Source: a virus. From it: DNA of 27,903 nt. Below, piece by piece: positions 9,282 to 17,573 of this stretch (positions are counted from its first letter, which is position 1; each line of letters starts with the position of its first letter). A program made the translations under genes and the position numbers. The notes under the pieces were generated by a model that was not told the DNA's origin, searched no databases, and saw only the letters and a program-made list of their open reading frames with translations. The stretch is from positions 1 to 27,903 of IMG/VR virus record IMGVR_UViG_3300030060_003428, one strand, 5' to 3'.

Positions 9282-12200
9282 ATGGCTGTAATAAACGAAA
9301 AACTGTATTATCAAGCGAACAGTGATACTTTAAAAGATAGGACTTTTGCTGAAGCAGCTAGAGACAATACAAATATGCTACTAGATATGTATACCTTTTT
9401 AAAATCTCAACGTAAAGGGTATACACAAGACGAATTAGAGAAAATGGATTTAGACGATATTATAGGTGAAGTGAATGAACACTTTAGAGTTGGTATGGGA
9501 GGGGCACAAAATATCGTAACAATAACTAAAGACTTTAACTTTTTAAAAGATGAAAAGAATACAGATGCTGAAAAAGAGGCTTACAGTCGTTTATATGAAG
9601 CTTTCACCAATCAAGGGGAACAAGAAGGCTTTTCATTTGAAAAGATAACAGATTATGCGGAAGGATTTTTAACAGACCCTGCTAACATTGCCAGTGCGGC
9701 AGTAGGTTTAGGTACTTTTGGTTTGGGTACGGCTGCCGTTCAAGCGGGAAAGACAGTAGGTAAAAAAGCGGCAATTAATCAAGCAAAAAAAGAACTTAAA
9801 AAAATAGTACAAAAGAAACTCTTAAAAGAAACTGCTGTTGTAGCAGGAGTTGACGCAGCACTTGGAGCTGCTACAGGTACGATTGATGAATTTACAAAAG
9901 CTAGAATAGCAGAAAATGTAAATAAAGATTACAAGTTTAGCATGGCAAATGTTGCAAAAAGAGCCGCATTGCAGTCTGCTGTGGGTGCTACAACAGTATA
10001 TGGTTTGGGTAAAATGCCTACCTTCAATCTCCCTTTTACAAGGATTAATATCAATAGAAGTAGAGAAGATGAAGCTATGAGAATATTTGATGCAGTTCAA
10101 AAAGGCATCAAAACACAAAAGGCTGTGTATAAAGATGCAAATGCAGCTGCGAATCAAGTTATCAAAGATATTAAAATAACTAAAAAACTTAAAACAAAAG
10201 AAGGTCAAGTAAGTCAAGATGCAGTCTTTAAAGAAATTAGTAAGAGATTATCATTTATAGATAAAAGCAAAAAGCCGTTGAATAAAGACTTAGTACAAAA
10301 AGGTCAAAATTTAAAAATCTATAATTTGTTAAGTGAAGAAACAAGAGACAACTCTGAAGTTGTAGGTGGATTTGATGTTGATACCCTAAAGAGAATTGCG
10401 GCAGCAGGAATGGACTTAGTTAAAACTTTAGATGTCGATGTGCAGTATATCAGTCCTGTCCCTAGAGTTGGCAAAGAAGATTTGGCTAAGTTAAGACTGA
10501 CAATAAAAAATGCTGAAGGAAAAGTTTTACAAAAGAATAGACAACTTAAAAAAGGTGAAAAGCCTATTAACTTTACTGTAAAAGATGCAGAAAAACTAGA
10601 TGAGGCTAAACAAATAACTCAAAAGTATAATCTAACAGATTTTGAATTTGCCAGTATTTATGATGAGCCTTCGATAGACTTACGAATTACAGAAAAATTA
10701 GCCGATGCAATTAGATATGGGATACCTTCTTCAGATAACGTAAAAAAGACTTTGAAGAGAAAGAAACCAGGCAGACCTTCAAATCAATACAATGCTGGAG
10801 TTAAATTAATTCAAGATTTAAAAACAAAGTATAAACTATCTGATACAGAGTTTTCATCTTTATTCGCTGCTGAGTTTTCTGAAGCAGGTAAAAAATTACA
10901 AATAGCTTCACAATTAGCTAACATAGATCGTAGAGATCAATTAGCAAAATTAACAACAAGTTTAGAAAAACTTTTTGAACCTGAAACATCTCCTTTTAGT
11001 CCTATAAGTTCTCAAAGAATAGTAGATGAAGCCAAAGATCAACAAAATCAATATGAAAAGTATTTAGATAAAGGAGTAACTTATAGAAAAGCTTATGATT
11101 TTCTTAGAGCTCTTTCTGACTCTAGAATTGCTTTTATGACGACTCAAATAGCAACAACTGCCCGTAATACTATTTTTGGTGGTATTTATGTTGGGCTTGA
11201 TTCACTTGATTACACTGCTGCAAATGTTTACCGATTAATGTCAACAGGAACAGTAAGAGAAGAAATAGAAAAACAAGTTAGCGGACAACCTATTGTTAGA
11301 ACAGCAAAGGATATGTCTTTAGTTGAAAGATTTAATATTTTTGATGGATCATTTGACGTAGTAAAAAGTTTAACTATTAACCGATCTGAAGCGGAAGCAA
11401 TGCAGGCTCTACTTCAACAGCCCTACGCTAAAGAGTTAAACTATTTATTTAATAGTCGAGGATTGATTGAAAGTGAAATGACTTCTAACTCCAAGCTATT
11501 AAATGTAGCTACAAAACTTAATGTTCTAAATCAATTTAGTGACCATCAGTTTAAAAGGGCTGTGTTAATGGGTAATCTAAATCGAAGACTCAAAGCCGCA
11601 CCTAATGCAGACGTTGTAGGTAGAAACATTTTTGAAGTTATGCAAAGAGGCACAGCTAATCAAGTTGACGAAAGAGTTTTTTTAAAGTCAGTTGATGAAG
11701 CCTATAATAAATCTTTTCAAACTCAGTTTGGATTATATGGAGAAGTCCCTTCTAGTAAGAAGATAAATACGGCTATAAACTATTGGAAGTCTACAATTAT
11801 AGGCACTCTAGCAATACCTTTTCCAAGATTTGTTTTATCGCAAGCTAAATTTATTAATGATTATATACCTATTCCTTTTTTAGTTAAAGGACAAATAAGC
11901 AAACGGGTAGATTTTAGACCACAGACTATATACCCTAACGATAAATATAGATATGAAACAATCGATCCTTTTACTGGGGAACCTATGTTCAAAGCTATTT
12001 CTAAGTATTCGGATGCTGAAAACTTTGGTAAAGCTATAGCGGGTACGATAGCTTTAGCTGGAGGTTTTTTATTTGCTTATCATAAAGCAGACCAAGGCTA
12101 TAATTGGAACGAATATCCTATAGAAAAAACAGGAAAAACTGGCAATATAGCACCCATACTAGGTCCTTTAGCTCTTCATTTTTTGGTTGGAGATTTTATA

Positions 12201-13439
12201 TATAGATTATATTCTGGCAAAGAAGTTGATCTTCCTAAATTTACAAAGGAAGTATCAAAAACTTATGTTGGAACAGATTTAAGAGTATCAAACCCAGTAG
12301 CAAAAATATCTAGGTATGCTATTAGAGGAGACTATAAAAAATTAGTAGAGTATGGCTTTGATGTGTTAGCATCCTTTACTTATCCTGCTGCTATATTAAA
12401 AGACATTGTAGGTCAATTTGATCCAAGGTCCGCCATGATCCCTGACACTTCTGATTATGAAGGCAACATATTTGAGTTTTTAGGGGTTAAGTTTTCTGAG
12501 TCTAGCTTGAAAAGAGCTGCTAGATTTCTTCCTGATTTTGGATTTTTTGATTATGGAAGAGATGCTCCAGAATTTGTTGTTGATGATCAAGAAATTAATG
12601 ATAAGTATAAAAGTAAAGGAGTTCCTGGTCAAAATATGTACGACAGTCCTTTGTACACTCCTTTTAACAAATATCCTTTACAAGTAGACAATCCTCTTTT
12701 TTACAAACAAATTGGGGGTTTAGGTGTTGTTAATGCTAAGAGTACATTACAAAAAGAAATGTCTCGTCTTCAAATTGATGAATTTGAACAGTTTAGAGAC
12801 TATGAGTTTGAAAATAAATTCATGAAAGTTGTTGTTGCGAGAAGTATGTCTCAAAGCTTTCCAGATGAAATGGAAGCGATTATAGGAAATAAGATACCTA
12901 CTAATGCGTTAGCTGTTAAAAACAAGTATGCTCGACCTATATATTATAACGACTTAATAAACGATAACGATAGAAGGAATTATATAATAAGCAAGATAAA
13001 AAAGAAGAAAGCAAAGATTCGAGAGAATTTGAATAATGAAATGGACAAGGCTCTTCAAGAAGTTAAGTTTTCAGATAACGTAAAAACACAAAATGTTTCT
13101 GATTGGCAACTACTAATATATTTAAGAGGTAAGTTTGAGGAGCTTTACAATTCAAAAAGTGATAATAACGTGTATAATTATTATAAATCCCTAAAAAGAC
13201 TTAATGATGAATATACAGAGGAGCCTTTTGAGGGTTATCCTCTCTATGATCCTAACGGAGAATATCAACAGAAAGAATACGAAAGACGAGAGTTTGATAT
13301 GCGTAGTATATTGTTAGACATACGAAAAAACAATAAAAGTCCCACAGATAGTCCACAGCTTATAAACGAGATCACAATGACTAAAAAGTTTATAGAAGCT
13401 ATGAAAAAAGCAGATAAAAGAATAAAATTATTAGAGTAA
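9282..13439 (+). CDS. Giant internal virion / DNA-ejection protein (T7 gp16-like position)
   Basis: A 1385-residue protein, last gene of the late block. Small-residue-rich hydrophobic stretches suited to membrane insertion occur near residues 125-155 (ASAAVGLGTFGLGTAAV), 185-200 and 230-245, and again near 830-850, 915-935 (AIAGTIALAGGFLFAY) and 955-977 (APILGPLALHFLVGDFIYRL). Two copies of a helical unit, KYNLTDFEFASIY (about 447) and KYKLSDTEFSSLF (about 516), precede charged segments. The size, membrane segments and position last after a lysozyme-domain virion protein fit a protein that enters the host envelope to form a DNA channel. No catalytic motif is seen. The role is inference; the gene is certain. 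Confidence 0.55.
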   Translation: MAVINEKLYYQANSDTLKDRTFAEAARDNTNMLLDMYTFLKSQRKGYTQDELEKMDLDDIIGEVNEHFRVGMGGAQNIVTITKDFNFLKDEKNTDAEKEAYSRLYEAFTNQGEQEGFSFEKITDYAEGFLTDPANIASAAVGLGTFGLGTAAVQAGKTVGKKAAINQAKKELKKIVQKKLLKETAVVAGVDAALGAATGTIDEFTKARIAENVNKDYKFSMANVAKRAALQSAVGATTVYGLGKMPTFNLPFTRININRSREDEAMRIFDAVQKGIKTQKAVYKDANAAANQVIKDIKITKKLKTKEGQVSQDAVFKEISKRLSFIDKSKKPLNKDLVQKGQNLKIYNLLSEETRDNSEVVGGFDVDTLKRIAAAGMDLVKTLDVDVQYISPVPRVGKEDLAKLRLTIKNAEGKVLQKNRQLKKGEKPINFTVKDAEKLDEAKQITQKYNLTDFEFASIYDEPSIDLRITEKLADAIRYGIPSSDNVKKTLKRKKPGRPSNQYNAGVKLIQDLKTKYKLSDTEFSSLFAAEFSEAGKKLQIASQLANIDRRDQLAKLTTSLEKLFEPETSPFSPISSQRIVDEAKDQQNQYEKYLDKGVTYRKAYDFLRALSDSRIAFMTTQIATTARNTIFGGIYVGLDSLDYTAANVYRLMSTGTVREEIEKQVSGQPIVRTAKDMSLVERFNIFDGSFDVVKSLTINRSEAEAMQALLQQPYAKELNYLFNSRGLIESEMTSNSKLLNVATKLNVLNQFSDHQFKRAVLMGNLNRRLKAAPNADVVGRNIFEVMQRGTANQVDERVFLKSVDEAYNKSFQTQFGLYGEVPSSKKINTAINYWKSTIIGTLAIPFPRFVLSQAKFINDYIPIPFLVKGQISKRVDFRPQTIYPNDKYRYETIDPFTGEPMFKAISKYSDAENFGKAIAGTIALAGGFLFAYHKADQGYNWNEYPIEKTGKTGNIAPILGPLALHFLVGDFIYRLYSGKEVDLPKFTKEVSKTYVGTDLRVSNPVAKISRYAIRGDYKKLVEYGFDVLASFTYPAAILKDIVGQFDPRSAMIPDTSDYEGNIFEFLGVKFSESSLKRAARFLPDFGFFDYGRDAPEFVVDDQEINDKYKSKGVPGQNMYDSPLYTPFNKYPLQVDNPLFYKQIGGLGVVNAKSTLQKEMSRLQIDEFEQFRDYEFENKFMKVVVARSMSQSFPDEMEAIIGNKIPTNALAVKNKYARPIYYNDLINDNDRRNYIISKIKKKKAKIRENLNNEMDKALQEVKFSDNVKTQNVSDWQLLIYLRGKFEELYNSKSDNNVYNYYKSLKRLNDEYTEEPFEGYPLYDPNGEYQQKEYERREFDMRSILLDIRKNNKSPTDSPQLINEITMTKKFIEAMKKADKRIKLLE

Positions 13440-13446
13440 ATAAATT

Positions 13447-13495
13447 AAAAAAAAAAGAGAGTCATATAAGCGAAGGATAAACACTATAGACTCTC
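13447..13495 (-). terminator. Intrinsic terminator of the leftward (early/replication) operon
   Basis: On the minus strand GAGAGTC (13495-13489) pairs with GACTCTC (13463-13457), with 3 more pairs possible past a bulge, and is followed directly by ten T residues (13456-13447). This is a hairpin plus U-tract in the right place to end leftward transcripts after the ribonucleotide reductase gene, 55 bases past its stop. On the plus strand there is no T run after the stem, so it probably serves the minus strand only, although it also separates the two converging blocks. The loop is large (25 bases). Confidence 0.6.
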
Positions 13496-13549
13496 AGTTA
13501 TTTACTCAGGGCATGTAGTCAACTAACTACTGTCTCCTATCATAAAGAT

Positions 13550-15484
13550 TTATGATTCAATGTCAACCACTTCACAAGCATCTCCACTACAAGCAAACGT
13601 TTGTACACCTGCTGTTGTATCTTCTAATTCAAACTTAGTAAGATTTGTCCATGTTATTTCTTTTGGCATTTTTGCATGGGCTTCTTTATATTGTTCTTCG
13701 TTTATCTCTTGATAAGGAGCTTGAGGATATACATTATCATCTGTAGGTAAAAAAGATATACCAGAGATATCATCAAAATATTTATATACAAAAGATGCTA
13801 CATCTACCCATTCTTCATCTCGAACTGAAACAGTACAACTCGGTTTATGCTCGCACCATTCTTCTTGATATATCTTCCACATTAGTAATTGATCGAGTGC
13901 AGACATGTCATTTCGTGTAACGCAGTTATCTGGTGACTTGACGGGAAAACTAAAGATAGTGGTGCTTTCGGGTTGATGAACACAAGACTCATAGGGAACA
14001 CCTTCTTCAATTAGAAGTTTAGTTAATGCATCATTATTGTCTCCTCGGATTGTGCGAATATAGTATTTACTATGCCTTGCATGTATGCCGCTTGCACTAT
14101 CGCAAAGTTGCGAGACAGTACCAGAGGGCTTGACACAAGTAATCGAAGTGGACTGTTGTATACCTAGCTTGTCTGCGTACTCTTTGTTTGTATTTATTGC
14201 TTCTGTTTTCAAAGCTTTTAATATATTTCTTAAATGTTCATTCTTACCATTCGTTAACGTATTATCCATTATACCAGTTAGCGATACTCCTAATAATCTT
14301 TCTTCTTCTGTATTCTTCTTCCAAATGTCACGAAGATAAGGAAAGTTAGTTAAGGTAGATTGTGCTGTGCCTAAGATGGTTGCAAGTCTTACTTTTCTTT
14401 TTAATGATTCTAAATTATCTGTTGCTCGAATAACTACTTCAGATAAATTACAGAACTGATATGGACGCAAGATAACTTCACTACAAGGATTACAACCAAA
14501 TTCATGTAAGTATTCTCTTCTTCCTGTTTTCTTTGCTTGATTCTTGGCGGAGAACCGATTGAATATTCCTCTTTCTCCTGCTCTTGATCTAATTAAAGCA
14601 GTAAATTCACTCATGAAAGTTTCAGCATCTGGTCTTGCAGACTTATCATCATCTCTTTCCGTTTTGTATACAACGGAATTATTTGATAAATTTAAATAAG
14701 ATTTATCTATCCAAAACTCTCCAGACTTTGCGTCTCTCATTTCAATATCATCAAGTTCAGATAATGAAATCATGGCACTTCTTCTTACACCACCTACGAC
14801 AACAACTTGCCCGATCTTACACATCAAACAATGACAATCGTAAGCAGATAGTTGTTTGCCTTTATTCTTAATAAATAAATCTTTAGTAAACTCAAATAAA
14901 GAAGCTAAAGGTTCTGGTCCACTTGCTCTTCCACCAAATGTTTTTAACCTAGCACCTTTGGGACGAATCTGACTTAGATCATATCTGAGTATTTTACCTT
15001 CATATAAGTTTTCAATAAATTCTCTAAAAGCTACAGCCCACCCTTCTTTTGAATCGTCTACGACTATATTCATTGAGCTTTCAATAAGTTCATTAGGAAC
15101 TTTAGGTAATGCTTTTACATAGTCATACTCAACTGAAAATCCAACTCCTGTTCCACATAATAATATGTACATCGTTTCATCAAACACACGCACATCATTG
15201 ACTGGAACATAACAACAATTATATCCTGCTGTATTGTCCCTCTCTAATGCTTTTCCAGCAGTCATTAAGGCTCGCATGGATGGTACAACCTGAAGAGTCA
15301 ATATAGCCTCGTAGAGGTCTTCTCTGTCCTTCTGAGAGAGAGTTACTTTAGAACATATATAGTCCATATATCTTGATACTGTTTCATCCCATGTTTCTCT
15401 TCTTTTTTCATTATCTAACCACTTAGCATAGCGAGAAACAGCGATGAAGTTTTGATAGTCAGAGGGTAGTAAATTTTTATTCAT
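13550..15484 (-). CDS. nrdJ: B12-dependent (class II) ribonucleotide reductase
   Basis: A 644-residue monomeric-type class II reductase that reduces ribonucleoside triphosphates to dNTPs using an adenosylcobalamin-derived radical. Key residues are in place: the redox cysteine in YNCCYVP (C90/C91), LLCGTGVGFSVE (109-120), the active-site NPCSE (332-336; C334 and E336) with its partner in QFCNLSE (C345), the KPSGTVSQLCDSASGIH loop (about 456-472), and the C-terminal shuttle pair CSGDAC (C632, C637). It is somewhat shorter than Lactobacillus RTPR (739 residues). It is the last gene of the leftward operon before the terminator and supplies dNTPs for phage replication. Adenosylcobalamin must come from the host or environment. 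No riboswitch is visible in the 84-base gap upstream. Confidence 0.95.
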   Translation of the reverse strand: MNKNLLPSDYQNFIAVSRYAKWLDNEKRRETWDETVSRYMDYICSKVTLSQKDREDLYEAILTLQVVPSMRALMTAGKALERDNTAGYNCCYVPVNDVRVFDETMYILLCGTGVGFSVEYDYVKALPKVPNELIESSMNIVVDDSKEGWAVAFREFIENLYEGKILRYDLSQIRPKGARLKTFGGRASGPEPLASLFEFTKDLFIKNKGKQLSAYDCHCLMCKIGQVVVVGGVRRSAMISLSELDDIEMRDAKSGEFWIDKSYLNLSNNSVVYKTERDDDKSARPDAETFMSEFTALIRSRAGERGIFNRFSAKNQAKKTGRREYLHEFGCNPCSEVILRPYQFCNLSEVVIRATDNLESLKRKVRLATILGTAQSTLTNFPYLRDIWKKNTEEERLLGVSLTGIMDNTLTNGKNEHLRNILKALKTEAINTNKEYADKLGIQQSTSITCVKPSGTVSQLCDSASGIHARHSKYYIRTIRGDNNDALTKLLIEEGVPYESCVHQPESTTIFSFPVKSPDNCVTRNDMSALDQLLMWKIYQEEWCEHKPSCTVSVRDEEWVDVASFVYKYFDDISGISFLPTDDNVYPQAPYQEINEEQYKEAHAKMPKEITWTNLTKFELEDTTAGVQTFACSGDACEVVDIES

Positions 15485-15568
15485 GTTGTAGTACCTTTTT
15501 GCTCGATTTATTGTTATTTTTACGAACCATTAAACTAAAATAAATAATTTAATTAGTAAACGTATTTA

Positions 15569-15910
15569 TTAGATCTTTTCGTTTTTTTTATTCATCTCAA
15601 TAAGATCTTCAATAAAGAATTTAATCTTCTGAAGATCGTATTCGAGATCGACACCTTTTTTTTCACCTAATCGATAACATGCTTTGAAGATATTTCCTCT
15701 AGCAAAACTCATGTTTTTATAACTAATTAAATGTTTCAGTTCTGTAGCAGTAGGAGGTAGTTTATAGTAATCAGTTGATCCACCTTTTGAAGTAATCTTT
15801 TTTTTACCTGTTGCATTTGAGCTACATATTTCACACTCAGGACAACTTAAATCATCATCTAAAACATGATCGCACATTGCACAGTATTCGTTATGAGATA
15901 AAATTTTCAT
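15569..15910 (-). CDS. DUF3310-like small protein with N-terminal zinc ribbon
   Basis: A protein of 113 residues. The N-terminus holds closely spaced CxxC pairs (CAMC at 10-13, CPEC at 23-26, then C29), suggesting a zinc ribbon. The C-terminal half (about 46-106: DYYKLPPTATELKHLISYKN, then FARGNIFKACYRLGEKK and YDLQKIKFFIEDLIEMN) matches the pattern of DUF3310 (SaV-like) phage proteins, with the GN-I-x-K-A/Y-x-x-R core. Such proteins are often encoded beside nucleotide metabolism genes in phages; biochemical function is not established as far as I know. The start overlaps the stop of the preceding gene by 4 bases (ATGA), implying coupled translation. The RNR gene follows after 84 bases. Confidence 0.7.
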   Translation of the reverse strand: MKILSHNEYCAMCDHVLDDDLSCPECEICSSNATGKKKITSKGGSTDYYKLPPTATELKHLISYKNMSFARGNIFKACYRLGEKKGVDLEYDLQKIKFFIEDLIEMNKKNEKI

Positions 15911-16263
15911 ATTTTTTTATTTTTTCTAACGACATCATCCAACATTTTTTTTGCATCTAATGCGGATTTGCTATTCTCATCAAAGTTTTTGTCATTATTC
16001 ATGACCATTCTATAATTTTTATTAGAAATAAAGTCGTTATATTGTTTTTCTTCTTCTTCATCGAAGTTTAAAAGGTCTTCAATATCTACCCATTCTGCAT
16101 TTTTAACTTTTTTTATATCATCTACAGTTATATTCTCACAACTATTAAAGGTTTCTAGTAAAGCAAATGCAACTTCATGAAAGCCTGGATCATTTTTTAT
16201 TGCATTGATTAACATATCTGTTCGTAAGTTGTGTACAATCTCTCTTTTTCTTTTCTCATCCAT
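15907..16263 (-). CDS. Small acidic phage protein, unknown function
   Basis: A 118-residue acidic, probably helical protein with no motif I recognise. Features are a basic start (MDEKRKREIVHNLR), a DDIKKVKNAEWVDIEDLLNF segment near the middle with a run of Glu, and a lysine-rich end (VVRKNKKI). It overlaps the endonuclease gene before it by 8 bases and the zinc-ribbon gene after it by 4, so it is clearly part of the operon and translated in coupling. A replication or nucleotide-metabolism accessory role is only suggested by its place. Confidence 0.6.
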   Translation of the reverse strand: MDEKRKREIVHNLRTDMLINAIKNDPGFHEVAFALLETFNSCENITVDDIKKVKNAEWVDIEDLLNFDEEEEKQYNDFISNKNYRMVMNNDKNFDENSKSALDAKKMLDDVVRKNKKI

Positions 16264-16705
16264 CGTATTTTCTCCTTTTTGTTTTTAGTTTAACTGTAGT
16301 TAATTTTAATTGTTTACCTTTAATGGTTAACCATTTCATGGGGATCACTCGATGTGCATATAAAAAACCTTTTTTATCACACCAATCCGCATAAGTGGTT
16401 TTAGAACCTTTATATAGTTTACTATTTACATTACTAAATATAAATCTAATGTCTAGTTCGGGATGTTGTTTTTTTATTTCTAAGTGTTTATATCTATCTT
16501 CGCTATCAAAGAAACCTTTTGTTTCTATAATGATACCATTATCTAAAACAAAATCTGGTGTGTAAAGTCGATAACGTAAGTCCTCCCATTCTATTTTAAG
16601 AGCTTCATAACGAACTTTTCGTTTACGTTCTCTTAGAAATGATGCAACGCTTTTTTCTAGACCAGATCTATATCTCGCTCGATTGTGTTTTATTATTCTG
16701 CTCAT
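16256..16705 (-). CDS. T7 endonuclease I-like Holliday-junction resolvase
   Basis: A protein of 149 residues, the size of T7 gp3 (149). This nuclease cuts branched DNA and helps break down host DNA and resolve phage replication intermediates. Catalytic residues of the PD-(D/E)xK fold can be placed: E17 in YRSGLEKSVA, D51 in YTPDFVL, and E61 and K63 in IIIETKGF, in the order and spacing of T7 E20, D55, E65 and K67. The start lies inside the upstream exonuclease gene (38-base overlap), so both are translated from one message. The C-terminal tail is basic (KLKTKRRKYDG), fitting DNA binding. Confidence 0.92.
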   Translation of the reverse strand: MSRIIKHNRARYRSGLEKSVASFLRERKRKVRYEALKIEWEDLRYRLYTPDFVLDNGIIIETKGFFDSEDRYKHLEIKKQHPELDIRFIFSNVNSKLYKGSKTTYADWCDKKGFLYAHRVIPMKWLTIKGKQLKLTTVKLKTKRRKYDG

Positions 16706-17558
16706 TTTCCTCTGCTACCTTTGTGTAGTAAACGATGGGTAACTCTTTTGCTTTCGATACTTTCGAAGGCAACTCCTGCAAATTATCCCAACAATCTTTT
16801 TTAAACCTACAGAAGGTGCATTCTTTGGGTAAAATATAATTACCACTAGGTACACCTCTGTAGGTCTCAGGAACATCCTCAAAACATTTTATAAAAGGTT
16901 TGTCGTTTGTGATGTAGTCTACTGTTGTTTTAATATTATTCATTACAGCTTCTGTATCTACACCTTCAGCTTGAACATACTTAAAATCACCACTTGCTTT
17001 ATTTATAACCCACCATCCACCTGGCTCAACGTTAAGAGCTTTTGCATAGCCAACAAGTTGAGAAACATATCCAAAACCATCTTTATCGTTTAAAGAATCA
17101 AATGAATTAAACTTATTATTAAAAGACCAAGGGGATGCAGATTTAATATCATCTACAACATTGTTCATAGTTAAATCATACTCACCTGGAACTTCATGGT
17201 CTTTTAATTTCAATGAAACCTTATCAGAATCTTTAAAATCTACTTTAGCTTCTCTCATGACTCCTTTAAATACCGCCTCAATCAAATCTCCTAGTAACAT
17301 ATTTAAAACAAAATATGAGGGGAAACCTTCAGCAACTTCAGGTTTATTTTTTTCATACCATAACTGGCATGTAGGTCTTCCAATGTTTGACATTCGAAGT
17401 TTAAAGTCTTCTCTTTTTGTTTGTTGAAATTGTTTGATTAAAGATTTCTTGATGTCCTCAGTGATTAGGTCTATGTTTTCGATTGACATAGACCTTTCAC
17501 CTTTTGAACATTTTTCTAAGAAATCATGGATGCTTAATTCAGCTTCAAAATGTTCCAT
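16668..17558 (-). CDS. Cas4/RecB-like exonuclease with Fe-S cluster cysteines
   Basis: A 296-residue PD-(D/E)xK nuclease. The visible motif set is LGDLIEA (89-95), PGEYDL (124-129), VDDIKSA (135-141, D137 and K139 catalytic) and the RecB-family Q-x3-Y motif (Q167, Y171). Four cysteines, C64 near the N-terminus and C247, C250 and C256 near the C-terminus (CTFCRFKKDC), are arranged as in Cas4 and AddB, where they hold a 4Fe-4S cluster. It takes the place of T7 gp6, a 5'-3' exonuclease used in host DNA degradation and recombination. The polarity here is not known. The start ATG lies at the edge of a hairpin that buries its ribosome-binding site. The end overlaps endonuclease I by 38 bases. Confidence 0.85.
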   Translation of the reverse strand: MEHFEAELSIHDFLEKCSKGERSMSIENIDLITEDIKKSLIKQFQQTKREDFKLRMSNIGRPTCQLWYEKNKPEVAEGFPSYFVLNMLLGDLIEAVFKGVMREAKVDFKDSDKVSLKLKDHEVPGEYDLTMNNVVDDIKSASPWSFNNKFNSFDSLNDKDGFGYVSQLVGYAKALNVEPGGWWVINKASGDFKYVQAEGVDTEAVMNNIKTTVDYITNDKPFIKCFEDVPETYRGVPSGNYILPKECTFCRFKKDCWDNLQELPSKVSKAKELPIVYYTKVAEENEQNNKTQSSEI

Positions 17559-17573
17559 TAGGATTACTCCTAA
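17558..17573 (-). promoter_or_regulatory. RBS-sequestering hairpin with GNRA loop before the exonuclease gene
   Basis: On the minus strand UUAGGA-GUAA-UCCUAA forms a 6-bp stem closed by a GUAA (GNRA class) tetraloop. The left arm and loop contain the Shine-Dalgarno AGGAG, the right arm ends with the A of the exonuclease ATG, and the left arm contains the UAG stop of the upstream 331-residue gene. A ribosome finishing the upstream gene would open the stem, so the hairpin probably couples exonuclease translation to that gene. Confidence 0.6.

Noticed and set aside
9822-10217. 131-codon minus-strand ORF inside the giant virion gene
   Set aside because: Cysteine/serine-rich low-complexity translation antisense to a well-formed gene; no ribosome-binding site or homology pattern.
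15485-15568. Possible B12 riboswitch or leader peptide before the ribonucleotide reductase
   Set aside because: The 84-base gap is too short for a cobalamin riboswitch and shows no B12-box-like sequence; a 17-codon lysine-rich ORF there has no ribosome-binding site.
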